DNA from: an uncultured beta proteobacterium
Lineage (GTDB): Bacteria; Pseudomonadota; Gammaproteobacteria; Burkholderiales; Burkholderiaceae_C
DNA length: 10,781 bases
Direction: 5' to 3'
Assembly (NCBI GenBank): GCA_903944555.1
Contig: CAJASG010000300.1
Location: forward strand, 1-10,781
The translations under genes were made by a program, and so were the position numbers. Each line of letters opens with the position of its first letter. Positions within the stretch are counted from its first letter, which is position 1. Shown piece by piece: positions 5,787 through 10,781 of the stretch. The notes below the pieces were generated by a model, which saw only the letters and a list, made by a program, of their open reading frames with translations, did no database searches and had not been told where the DNA came from.

Positions 5787-5818
5787 GCCTGTTCAACCCG
5801 TGGAAAGGTGGCCCCGCT

Positions 5819-6307
5819 ATGTTTTCTGTAGCAAACTTGTTAGATGCAGCAAAGGAAAAAGCATCAATTGATTCTGACTATCGACTTGCAAAGGTGATAG
5901 GAATTACTCATAGTGTCGTGAGTGCATACCGGCATGGCAAATCAATGCCAAACGACAAAATATTGGCGCAGATTTGCGCCCTCAGTGGTGATGATGTAGC
6001 TGTAGTGGCGGCGCAGATTCAGGCCGAAAGGTCACAGTCACCCGAAGGAAAAACCATGTGGATGATGATCGCAAAACGACTGTCTGGCGGTGCTTCGACT
6101 GCCATTTTGTCAGTCGTTTTTGCTATCTCTTTGATAGCTGGCTACGCAGAACCGGCGCGGGCTGCGGCCCTGAACCATGCTCAAAACGTCAAAGTGAATT
6201 TGTTATACATCGTATCTAGTACGTTTTTGTCATTGGGCGTCTTTGTCGAAAGGCGCTCCCGATGGTTACCCGGCTTTTTCTGGCTTTGCCGCCTTACGTT
6301 TATCTGA
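5819..6307 (+). CDS. Helix-turn-helix regulator with C-terminal membrane part (162 aa), probable repressor
   Basis: The N-terminal 55 residues form a Cro/C1-like helix-turn-helix: YRLAKVIGITHSVVSAYRHGKSMP (about 21-44) has the expected helix-turn-recognition-helix spacing. The C-terminal half has a hydrophobic helix at about 94-111 (TAILSVVFAISLIAGY), an Ala-rich turn, and a second hydrophobic stretch (NLLYIVSSTFLSLGVFV, about 128-144). Small regulators with this arrangement occur in filamentous phages of proteobacteria (I believe the DUF3693 group). It would bind the adjacent operators and set the choice between quiescence and the leftward operon. The gene is less GC-rich than its neighbours. 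The Shine-Dalgarno AAAGGTGG lies about 8 nt before the ATG. Membrane tethering could link repression to envelope state, but that is speculative. Confidence 0.8.
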   Translation: MFSVANLLDAAKEKASIDSDYRLAKVIGITHSVVSAYRHGKSMPNDKILAQICALSGDDVAVVAAQIQAERSQSPEGKTMWMMIAKRLSGGASTAILSVVFAISLIAGYAEPARAAALNHAQNVKVNLLYIVSSTFLSLGVFVERRSRWLPGFFWLCRLTFI

Positions 6308-6310
6308 CAA

Positions 6311-6330
6311 TCCTGACCAAATAGTCAGGA
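6311..6330 (+). promoter_or_regulatory. Intercistronic stem-loop after the repressor gene
   Basis: Arms TCCTGAC and GTCAGGA (7 bp, perfect) enclose a 6-nt AT-rich loop, starting 3 bp after the stop codon. No T-run follows, so it is more likely an RNA stability or attenuation element, or an operator, than a full terminator. Confidence 0.4.
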
Positions 6331-6364
6331 AGGCCCGAGATGCACAATGCGCCGGGGAATTGTC

Positions 6365-6850
6365 ATGAAAACCTATGCCCCTAAAGCATTACGCGGCGGC
6401 GATCTGCGCGATTTGATGGCGCAACTTTTTACCGATCCGCTGGCGCTGTCGAAGTTTGTCCATGTGTCGGAGCGTACGGTATGGCGCTGGTTGAAGGAGG
6501 ATTCCTGCCCGTGGCCGGTGTTGGCGCTGCTGTGGCATGAAACCCCGAAGGGTCGTGAGGCGGCGGCGCTCGATGTGGGCAACCTGCTGAACATCCATCG
6601 TGGTCTTTCCCAGGCGCATGAAGCGGCGCACGGCAAAACCACGGGGCAACTGGCGCGGCTGCTGGCTATCAGCGATACCGGCGCGGCGAATGACCCGCTG
6701 CTTAGTGGCCCGGTTTGCAAGCCTGCATCTGGTCTAGCCGGTCGTGCGCGCGCTGCGCCTGTTTCAATGCGGTATCTGCCCGCTCCAGCGCAACTGCAAG
6801 CGTCACCTTTACCGATACCCATGCCGCCAGTGCAGGGCCAATCAGCTTGA
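6365..6850 (+). CDS. Small phage DNA-binding-type regulator (161 aa)
   Basis: Residues about 1-80 (MKTYAPKALRGGDLRDLMAQLF, then LSKFVHVSERTVWRWLKEDSCPWPVLALL) contain a clear helix-turn-helix with a WRWL recognition-helix signature. This resembles a small-phage protein family from filamentous phages and prophages (I believe DUF3653). The C-terminal part after about residue 113 is Pro/Ala-rich and looks unlike a conserved domain; it overlaps the antisense 57-aa gene by 149 bp. I chose ATG 6365 (GGGGAA about 6 nt upstream); ATG 6347 would add six residues. It probably acts with the upstream regulator in the rightward unit, as an activator, excisionase-like or copy-control protein. Confidence 0.72.
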   Translation: MKTYAPKALRGGDLRDLMAQLFTDPLALSKFVHVSERTVWRWLKEDSCPWPVLALLWHETPKGREAAALDVGNLLNIHRGLSQAHEAAHGKTTGQLARLLAISDTGAANDPLLSGPVCKPASGLAGRARAAPVSMRYLPAPAQLQASPLPIPMPPVQGQSA

Positions 6851-6875
6851 TGATTTCCAGAATTTCGTTGTTCAT
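6702..6875 (-). CDS. Single-TM/coiled-coil protein at the end of the operon (57 aa)
   Basis: The start MNNEILEIIK leads into a membrane helix (LIGPALAAWVSVKVTLAVAL, about 11-30), then a charged helix (ERADTALKQAQRAHDRLDQM, 31-50) with coiled-coil character. The ATG overlaps the stop of the holin-like gene (ATGA). N-terminal anchor plus periplasmic coiled coil next to a holin is the layout of an inner-membrane spanin, although 57 residues is short and no lipoprotein partner was found. A virion membrane protein is the alternative. It is the last gene of the leftward operon and runs into the rightward regulator gene. Confidence 0.65.
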   Translation of the reverse strand: MNNEILEIIKLIGPALAAWVSVKVTLAVALERADTALKQAQRAHDRLDQMQACKPGH

Positions 6876-7249
6876 TTCTTCCAGGCTCCTGCGGCTTTCA
6901 TTTCGGACACGCCCCACACGGCCCCGGTGATGGCTAGGTAGCCCCCGACGTACCAGTCGGGCAATGCGCCCAGGCTTTGCGAAAAGTAGAGCGCGGCCCC
7001 GGTCGGGTCAAAGTAGGCCCAGATCAGTGGCGCACTCCAGGCGGTGAAGCTGGCACGGCGCAAAAAGGAATCCCGCCCTTCGAGTGCCCGCATTTCCCAT
7101 TCTTGGTTGTGGGTTTGCTCGGATTCGGCCAGTCGGATGCGGTTATCGGTCACGGCTTTTTCTACGGCGCGTTGGTTCTCGCGGCCCGCTTGCCAGTCCT
7201 TGACCCAATCCCCGGCCAGTCCTGCCAAAAAGGTCCAGACGGCTACCAT
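6872..7249 (-). CDS. Holin-like membrane protein (125 aa)
   Basis: The N-terminus is amphipathic/hydrophobic (VAVWTFLAGLAGDWV), followed by a charged helical stretch (about 18-62: QAGRENQRAVEKAV...). Two hydrophobic segments follow at about 67-91 (FTAWSAPLIWAYF...) and 97-115 (DWYVGGYLAITGAVWGVSE), then a basic end (AWKK). The Trp-rich final helix and overall layout resemble phage and gene-transfer-agent '3TM holins'. It would permeabilise the inner membrane so the lysozyme can reach the cell wall. The start overlaps the preceding gene by 7 bp; the stop overlaps the 57-aa gene as ATGA. Assignment is by layout and context, not by a decisive motif. Confidence 0.68.
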   Translation of the reverse strand: MVAVWTFLAGLAGDWVKDWQAGRENQRAVEKAVTDNRIRLAESEQTHNQEWEMRALEGRDSFLRRASFTAWSAPLIWAYFDPTGAALYFSQSLGALPDWYVGGYLAITGAVWGVSEMKAAGAWKK

Positions 7250-7596
7250 TTCCCGGTATACCCCGGATTTTTATTGCTGGTGGGTGCCGGGTGGGTCAGG
7301 TCGTAAAACCATCCGCCCAGGCTTTCCCCGGCGGTGCTCAACGTGCCCCCGCTGATGATGTCGGTGGCGGCTCCCAGTGTGCCAATGATTCCGGCGTCGG
7401 TGTAGGCGTCGGTGCGGGCGGCGTTGGTAATCGGGTTGTTGCCACTCAACAGGCCCCCGGCCAAATCGACGGTGCCCGTGACCAGTTCCCCGGCCTTCTT
7501 GCCCATGTCCGCGCCAAATTTGAGCACCACTACGCCCAATAAAACGGCGGCGGCTACGATGGCCACGGTTCCGGTGTCCAGGTCGGGCGTTTTCAT
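7243..7596 (-). CDS. Membrane-anchored virion-type protein (117 aa)
   Basis: After a short acidic N-terminus (MKTPDLDTG), a hydrophobic helix spans about 9-26 (GTVAIVAAAVLLGVVVLKF). The rest is a Gly/Thr/Ala-rich domain with DAGIIGTLGAATDIISGGTLS and an aromatic GGWFYDL. This is a type of small membrane protein expected in lipid-containing phage particles. The ATG is coupled to the 81-aa gene by ATGA and has GGGGCTCC-type purines upstream. It lies between lysozyme and holin, so a lysis-linked or membrane-tube role is equally possible. No family recognised. Confidence 0.72.
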   Translation of the reverse strand: MKTPDLDTGTVAIVAAAVLLGVVVLKFGADMGKKAGELVTGTVDLAGGLLSGNNPITNAARTDAYTDAGIIGTLGAATDIISGGTLSTAGESLGGWFYDLTHPAPTSNKNPGYTGKW

Positions 7597-7838
7597 TTGG
7601 AGGGGCTCCAGATCATGGAACCATTGCTGTAATAGCTGCCCGCTGGATCAATCGCGGTGCCGTCGGAAAAATAGCGCCATCCGTTGGTGAAGGCGTTTCC
7701 TATGCTGTCCATAATTTCCGATGCCCCGGCGGGCTGTTTGTAGTCGGCACTGGTGACGGCGGTTTTTGGTTTGGCGGTGGTCAGGATGTAGACGGCCACG
7801 GCGGCAATGCCCAGGGCGATCAGTTCGGCGTTTTTCAT
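7593..7838 (-). CDS. N-terminally anchored small protein (81 aa)
   Basis: The start MKNAEL precedes one hydrophobic helix (IALGIAAVAVYILTT, about 7-21). The remaining 60 residues are polar with Tyr, Ser and Asn (DGTAIDPAGSYYSNGSMIW) and probably lie on one face of the virion or host membrane. It begins 18 bp after the lysozyme stop and ends in an ATGA overlap with the 117-aa gene. It is most likely a structural membrane protein; an orthologue could not be named. Confidence 0.72.
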   Translation of the reverse strand: MKNAELIALGIAAVAVYILTTAKPKTAVTSADYKQPAGASEIMDSIGNAFTNGWRYFSDGTAIDPAGSYYSNGSMIWSPSK

Positions 7839-7856
7839 GGTGTGGTCTTGGGTTGG

Positions 7857-8540
7857 TTAAGCGGTACGGGTGCCGCCATGGGTGGCGAAAATGGCGCGGG
7901 CGCTGGCGAGACTTATCACGGGTTGCCCGTAGGGGCTGCCCGGCATAGAGGCCCACTCACTGGCGATCTTTTGGATGGCCAGATCAAAGCGCCCGGCTTT
8001 GGCGTCGTCCAATGCGCCACGGGCGGCGATGCGGCCCACGGCCCCCAGGTCTTGCGCGGCGGGTGAAAAGTCGGTGAGGCCCATCAATCGGGCGGTTTCG
8101 TCCCAGGTGCTGGTCAGGAACTGGTAGGCCCCGGCGGCGCTGCTGGTGATCGGTTTCCCGCCCATGGTGCGCGTGACCTTGGTGCGCGGGTGGTCGGCAA
8201 AGCTGGCGAAGCTGCCCCCGCCAAATAGGCGCGAATAGCCCCCGGCGTCGCTGGTGCCCTCGCCCTTGCGAATCACTTTCAGCAAAGCCTGAACATTGGC
8301 GTTTTGCAGGTCGGCTGATGTGACGGCGGCCATGTTGGAAAGTCGAAAGGTGCCCATGGTGATGGTGTCCACAAATTGCGCGGCGCTTTGTCCGGCGTTG
8401 GTCAAAATCTGGTCTGCGCTGCCCAACAGTTCCCCGCCCCACGCCCCGCCCGTGTCGGTGCTGGCGTCGTCGGTCTGCGTGACTTGCCACGCGGCGACGG
8501 CCAATAAACTTGCGGCGGCGATCAAGGCGGCGGCTTTCAT
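7857..8540 (-). CDS. Membrane-anchored lambda R-type (GH104) lysozyme/transglycosylase (227 aa)
   Basis: It cleaves peptidoglycan glycan strands. The C-terminal domain (about 83-222) parallels lambda endolysin R: EGT with the catalytic Glu at 94 (RKGEGTSD), then FADHPRTKV, SSAAGAYQFL, LMGLTDFSPAAQD, ARGAL and EWASMPGSPYGQ, all matching conserved blocks in R (EGT, DHPRKLV, AGRYQLL, LGLKDFSP, RGAL, WASLPGAGYGQ). Unlike lambda R it has an N-terminal hydrophobic helix (about 2-20) and a linker of roughly 60 residues, so it is exported or membrane-tethered. It could be a signal-anchor-release endolysin or a virion-associated enzyme used on entry. Its ATG overlaps the penton/spike stop (ATGA). PM2 itself encodes no recognised muramidase, so this differs from the type virus. 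Confidence 0.9.
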   Translation of the reverse strand: MKAAALIAAASLLAVAAWQVTQTDDASTDTGGAWGGELLGSADQILTNAGQSAAQFVDTITMGTFRLSNMAAVTSADLQNANVQALLKVIRKGEGTSDAGGYSRLFGGGSFASFADHPRTKVTRTMGGKPITSSAAGAYQFLTSTWDETARLMGLTDFSPAAQDLGAVGRIAARGALDDAKAGRFDLAIQKIASEWASMPGSPYGQPVISLASARAIFATHGGTRTA

Positions 8541-9235
8541 AGCAACTTGTAAAGCATGGATTTAAATCCACCCACTTCGGCTGTATTTGAAATTGTGAAA
8601 ACTCCAAGCCCTGCCGGTATGATTATTTTTCCCGCCATTGTTGCCATGCAACCCGAGTAAATATTGCTCCCTGCGGCGATCAGTATCGGAACCCCATCAG
8701 TCACCGATGTGGGCGCGGTTGCTTTTGCTAAAAATGCGGCCAATATCCCCCCGGCGGCCAGTGGGCAATATTGCGCGGAAATAATGGAAATTCCGTTCGT
8801 ATTTGCCGCTGCTGAAATAATTTGCACTGCTGTATTTGCCGTTAGGCTTGCCGTCGATACATACGACCCGCCATATTGTTCGCTATTGATGTTCGTATTT
8901 TCTAACGCTGCCAGTGTTGCGGCATCTAATGCGATTGCCCCGTTAATGGCTACGGTTCCGGTCACGCTGGATGCGCCCCGGTCATAGCGGATTTCACTGC
9001 CCAATGCGGTTTCGAATTGGATGTTTTGCACCGCGTTGGAGGTGATCGTGACTTTATCGAAAGGCGCAATTTTGAATTGTTCCGCAAATCCGGCTTCTAC
9101 GGCCAAACGCTCGGCAATGATGCGCCCGGCAATCGAAAAGCGAATATCGCAACTGCCCACGGTGGCAATCAAACGGAAAAAATCGGCGGTCCCGGTATAG
9201 CTGCGGGCTTGTCCAATGGTGAAGGCTTCGATCAT
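8537..9235 (-). CDS. Penton/vertex spike protein, PM2 P1-like in layout (232 aa)
   Basis: Residues 1-88 read like the vertex-binding domain of PM2-type penton proteins: TGTADFFRLIATVGSCDIRF, an AE-rich helix, then KIAPFDKVTITSNAVQNIQF, i.e. strands with a conserved 'surface contact' pattern. Residues about 89-232 are Ala/Thr/Asn/Ile-rich beta-type sequence (GTVAINGAIALDAATL, GVFTISNTAEVGG), consistent with a receptor-binding spike. PM2 P1 is larger (335 aa), so this is a shorter spike. The 3' two thirds are visibly AT-richer than neighbouring genes, as expected for an exchanged receptor-binding module. It lies 5 bp after the 155-aa gene and is coupled to the lysozyme gene by ATGA. Confidence 0.65.
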   Translation of the reverse strand: MIEAFTIGQARSYTGTADFFRLIATVGSCDIRFSIAGRIIAERLAVEAGFAEQFKIAPFDKVTITSNAVQNIQFETALGSEIRYDRGASSVTGTVAINGAIALDAATLAALENTNINSEQYGGSYVSTASLTANTAVQIISAAANTNGISIISAQYCPLAAGGILAAFLAKATAPTSVTDGVPILIAAGSNIYSGCMATMAGKIIIPAGLGVFTISNTAEVGGFKSMLYKLL

Positions 9236-9240
9236 GGTGT

Positions 9241-9708
9241 TTATTTCCCGCGTTGAATCATGACCACGGCGGCGGCGCCCGCCACGGCTAGGATGATGAT
9301 GGTTTTGTTGTCGATGCTGCCGGTCTTTTGGCCCTGCGCGGCGGCATAGGCGTCGGCGACGCCCTTTTGGGTTTGCCCGATCAGGTTCTCGCCCCTATCG
9401 AACAGCCGGGTGGATGCTTCCAACAACTTGCCAAAACCGTCGGCGTTGGTGGCGTTGCTCAAATCGATGGTATCGAGTGCCCGCGTGACAATGCCGCCGT
9501 CGGTCACGTTCACCGATACGTTGTCGCCGGTGTTGCCCACGCCGCCGTCACCGACGGCCAAACGGCGGTCGATGTTGGTGGTGGGGTTGCTGCTGCTGCT
9601 GCTGCTGCTGCCGCCCCCGCCGTACCGGATGCCGTGCCCCGGCTTGCGCTCGGTGGCACCGTCGCCCAGGGTTTCACCCATGGCATAGAGTTGTTTGCGT
9701 GTGGTCAT
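9241..9708 (-). CDS. C-terminally anchored protein with poly-Ser linker (155 aa)
   Basis: The N-terminus (MTTRKQLYAMGETLGDG) is followed by a Gly4-Ser7 linker (about 30-40), a Gly/Asp/Asn/Val-rich region (51-80), a helical segment (about 91-127, GFGKLLEASTRLFDRGENLIGQTQ), and a terminal membrane helix (about 134-150, NKTIIILAVAGAAAVVM) with a basic end. A cytoplasmic/capsid-facing polar body with a C-terminal anchor suggests a capsid-membrane tether. I chose the ATG at 9708, which overlaps the GNAT-like stop as ATGA; the longer frame upstream is a shadow. No family recognised. Confidence 0.75.
   Translation of the reverse strand: MTTRKQLYAMGETLGDGATERKPGHGIRYGGGGSSSSSSSNPTTNIDRRLAVGDGGVGNTGDNVSVNVTDGGIVTRALDTIDLSNATNADGFGKLLEASTRLFDRGENLIGQTQKGVADAYAAAQGQKTGSIDNKTIIILAVAGAAAVVMIQRGK
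9587..9611 (-). repeat. AGC trinucleotide microsatellite encoding poly-Ser
   Basis: An uninterrupted run of seven AGC codons (minus strand) next to four Gly codons makes a Ser7 linker. Such runs slip by whole codons during replication, so linker length may vary between individuals without frameshift. Confidence 0.8.
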
Positions 9709-10109
9709 GGTGCTATTCGTTTGATGCTGATAATTTCGGCGGCGATGTAGCCCAGGCGGTGCATCTTGCGGGCAACGGCGGGTTTGGCGGTGTGGTAGCG
9801 CACGGACTGGCAATTGACAAAAATGGACTCAATCGCCGGTATGCACACGGCCATCAAATCCACCCCCGGCACGTTTCCGGCCCCGGCGACAATCACGCCC
9901 TCGGCCCGGTCTTGGTGCTGGTCTACGCGCAGCACAAAGGCCCCTTTGATAGAGCCTTGGTGCTGCACGTAGAACAGCCGCGCCCCTTGGTGCTCGACTT
10001 GGTACTTGATATCGTCAGGCGTTGCGGTTTGCAATGCTTGGCTTATCCAGCGTTCCGCGTCGGGTCCCCATGTTCCCGGTGTCAGGCTTATTTCTTTGTC
10101 ATGCGCCAT
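9705..10109 (-). CDS. GNAT-fold-like phage protein (134 aa)
   Basis: The protein has the order of strands and helices seen in N-acetyltransferase folds: RLFYVQHQGSIKGAFVLRVD (strands), GVIVAGAGNVPGVDLM (the cofactor-loop region), and a C-terminal VRYHTAKPAVARKMHRLGY, a pattern I recall from small phage GNAT-like proteins encoded among virion genes. In those phages some members act in head assembly rather than as enzymes, so catalytic activity is not assured. It is coupled to the 155-aa gene by ATGA and overlaps the 76-aa gene by 22 bp. The RBS is weak, in keeping with translational coupling. Confidence 0.7.
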   Translation of the reverse strand: MAHDKEISLTPGTWGPDAERWISQALQTATPDDIKYQVEHQGARLFYVQHQGSIKGAFVLRVDQHQDRAEGVIVAGAGNVPGVDLMAVCIPAIESIFVNCQSVRYHTAKPAVARKMHRLGYIAAEIISIKRIAP

Positions 10110-10318
10110 ACAACCAACAATCCCGCGCCCAAAATCACATAGGGCAGATAGGTGGACATGGCGGGGCTTGACGTGACGGACCCACTTCCAAAGTTCACAT
10201 TCCAGCCACTTGAATCAAATGCTGAATTGCTTTTGGCTTCGGTCAGTCCGATCTCGCCGCCTTTTGGCCCGGCCCCGGCAAAATTGAATCCCATGCTGCC
10301 TTGTCCTTCTCCTGCCAT
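10088..10318 (-). CDS. C-terminally anchored small virion membrane protein (76 aa)
   Basis: Residues 1-55 are Gly/Ser/Asn-rich and probably flexible (GFNFAGAGPKGGEIGL, SGWNVNFGSGSV). Residues about 57-71 form the only membrane helix (YLPYVILGAGLLVVW), followed by RMTKK, predicting a cytoplasmic or capsid-facing basic end. The ATG follows the stop of the 86-aa gene by one base (TGATATG). The first 20 bp recur at the start of the window as part of the duplicated segment. It resembles the neighbouring 86-aa protein in layout but not in sequence. Confidence 0.75.
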   Translation of the reverse strand: MAGEGQGSMGFNFAGAGPKGGEIGLTEAKSNSAFDSSGWNVNFGSGSVTSSPAMSTYLPYVILGAGLLVVWRMTKK

Positions 10319-10319
10319 A

Positions 10320-10580
10320 TCAGTCTTTCAACATCAACAGCGCGACGACGGCGGCCCCGGCCAACAGTAACACGGTTGGGCTGATGCCGCCGATGCTGCG
10401 TTGTACTGGTGCTTGCTGTCCTTCGGTGTAGTAACCATCCGAACCCATGGCTTGGATGCGCAGCTTTTGCAGTTCGTAGGGTTGGGTCCAATTGGCGCTG
10501 GCGTATTGGTCGATGACCTTTCCGCCCACGCCTTGAATCCAAGACTCCCACGAACTACCGTTCCCGGTAGTTTCGTCCAT
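10320..10580 (-). CDS. Small C-terminally anchored virion membrane protein (86 aa), copy 2
   Basis: The protein is residue-for-residue identical to the copy at 22-282, while 13 of 261 bases differ, all silent. The single TM helix (about 66-84) and the polar N-terminus are unchanged. It is followed by the complete 76-aa gene. The absence of any amino-acid change shows strong selection on this protein and that both copies come from functional genomes. Confidence 0.88.
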   Translation of the reverse strand: MDETTGNGSSWESWIQGVGGKVIDQYASANWTQPYELQKLRIQAMGSDGYYTEGQQAPVQRSIGGISPTVLLLAGAAVVALLMLKD

Positions 10581-10589
10581 GGTTTCCCC

Positions 10590-10781
10590 TTACAGGTTGC
10601 CCAATGGGTCCAAATACTCGACCAGGATGTTGCCGGTTTCCGCTGCGGAAAACGTAAACAGCCATTCCATCGAACGTGCGTCGCGGGTGTCCAGCGCCTT
10701 CTTAATGTTGCCATCCACCACAAAGTCAATCGTATAGAAATTGGCTTGTGGTACGCGGCCAAACTTGACTTGCTCAAATTC
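10590..10781 (-). CDS. Major capsid protein, C-terminal 63 residues of the second unit (partial)
   Basis: This corresponds to residues 214-276 of the capsid protein at 292-1122, from EFEQVKFGRV to EYLDPLGNL, with identical amino acids and 18 silent base differences in 192 bases. The gene is cut by the window edge, not broken. It shows that a second capsid gene of a close relative lies upstream of the small membrane protein genes at this end. Confidence 0.9.
   Translation of the reverse strand, partial: EFEQVKFGRVPQANFYTIDFVVDGNIKKALDTRDARSMEWLFTFSAAETGNILVEYLDPLGNL

Larger units (their letters stand above)
5614..5818. promoter_or_regulatory. Divergent control region between leftward operon and rightward regulators
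   Basis: This 205-bp region contains no gene. It holds back-to-back promoters, a 7-bp inverted pair ATGGTCC (5725-5731)/GGACCAT (5770-5776) centred between them, an 8-bp palindrome GACTAGTC (5735-5742), a leader hairpin (5657-5708), and a 10-mer GTGGAAAGGT at 5678-5687 and 5800-5809 whose core also occurs inverted at 5628-5636. This architecture is typical of a temperate-phage switch where a repressor controls both directions. It is also the obvious place for copy-number or origin functions. Confidence 0.85.
10299..10781. repeat. Right copy of diverged terminal/tandem repeat
   Basis: This is the second copy of 1-483, gap-free and about 93% identical by eye count. It includes the end of the capsid gene, the whole 86-aa gene and the start of the 76-aa gene, in the same orientation as the left copy, so the arrangement is head-to-tail. 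Confidence 0.97.

Noticed and set aside
5745..5800. XerCD dif-like attachment site near the control region
   Set aside because: TGCATATACTGCC superficially resembles part of a dif core, but the conserved left and right arms are not there. No integrase gene exists in the unit, so the mode of integration, if any, is unknown.
6702..7596. Complete Rz/Rz1 spanin pair next to the holin-like gene
   Set aside because: The 57-aa protein fits an inner-membrane spanin only loosely and no lipobox-containing partner was found in any frame there.
9709..9813. N-terminal extension of the 155-aa gene to 190 aa
   Set aside because: The added part is out-of-frame shadow of the GNAT-like gene; ATG 9708 forms the ATGA junction used throughout the operon.
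1..10781. tRNA, CRISPR array or insertion sequence
   Set aside because: No cloverleaf, no regularly spaced repeats and no transposase motifs were seen on either strand.

Overview
The window holds one complete unit of about 10.3 kb (10,298 bp period) of a small, tailless, membrane-containing bacteriophage or provirus of the corticovirus (PM2-like) kind, plus the first 483 bp of a second, related unit. The diagnostic genes are a PM2 P2-like double jelly-roll major capsid protein (292-1122, -), a short A32/FtsK-type packaging ATPase (1443-2054, -), an HUH rolling-circle replication initiator of the phage gene-A type (3059-4810, -), a penton/spike-like protein (8537-9235, -) and a series of short proteins with one membrane segment each, as expected for a virion with an internal lipid membrane. 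PM2 itself has a circular genome of about 10.1 kb, so the unit size fits. The host is probably a GC-rich proteobacterium; Burkholderiales-type is my guess from the style of the regulator genes and base composition, but the sequence does not prove it.

Layout. Nearly everything lies on the minus strand as one long polycistron that, read around the circle, starts at a divergent control region (5614-5818) and runs leftwards: early small genes (5613-4812), Rep, a 92-aa helical protein, a zinc-finger/proline-rich protein, a two-TM protein, packaging ATPase, a hairpin-rich gap with a candidate terminator (1303-1442), a 50-aa membrane protein, capsid, an 86-aa membrane protein, then across the unit junction (position 1 = 10299) a 76-aa membrane protein, a GNAT-like protein, a 155-aa membrane-anchored protein, penton/spike, GH104 lysozyme, two membrane proteins, a holin-like protein and a 57-aa TM/coiled-coil protein. 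Nine of the junctions are ATGA stop/start overlaps and two are TGATATG, so translational coupling is used almost throughout. Only two genes read rightwards (5819-6850): a helix-turn-helix/membrane regulator and a second small DNA-binding-type protein. Both look like regulators found in filamentous phages. They converge on the end of the long operon with a 149-bp antisense overlap.

Control. Two well-formed sigma70-type promoters diverge from 5716-5786. Both carry the same 7-mer GGACCAT in the -35/-10 spacer, and an 8-bp palindrome covers the leftward -35. The leftward transcript should begin with a stable hairpin whose loop is complementary to a purine-rich element just upstream of the first start codon. 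These are candidate lysogeny/lysis switch elements.

Unit junction. The two copies of the repeated 483 bp differ at 32 positions by my eye count (about 93% identical), yet encode identical protein over all 149 residues compared. This is not an ordinary circular-assembly overlap. It means either two related genomes side by side (tandem proviruses or a concatemer) or a chimeric assembly of co-occurring variants. No integrase, tRNA, CRISPR array or insertion sequence was seen. There is no gene-free stretch over 300 bp.
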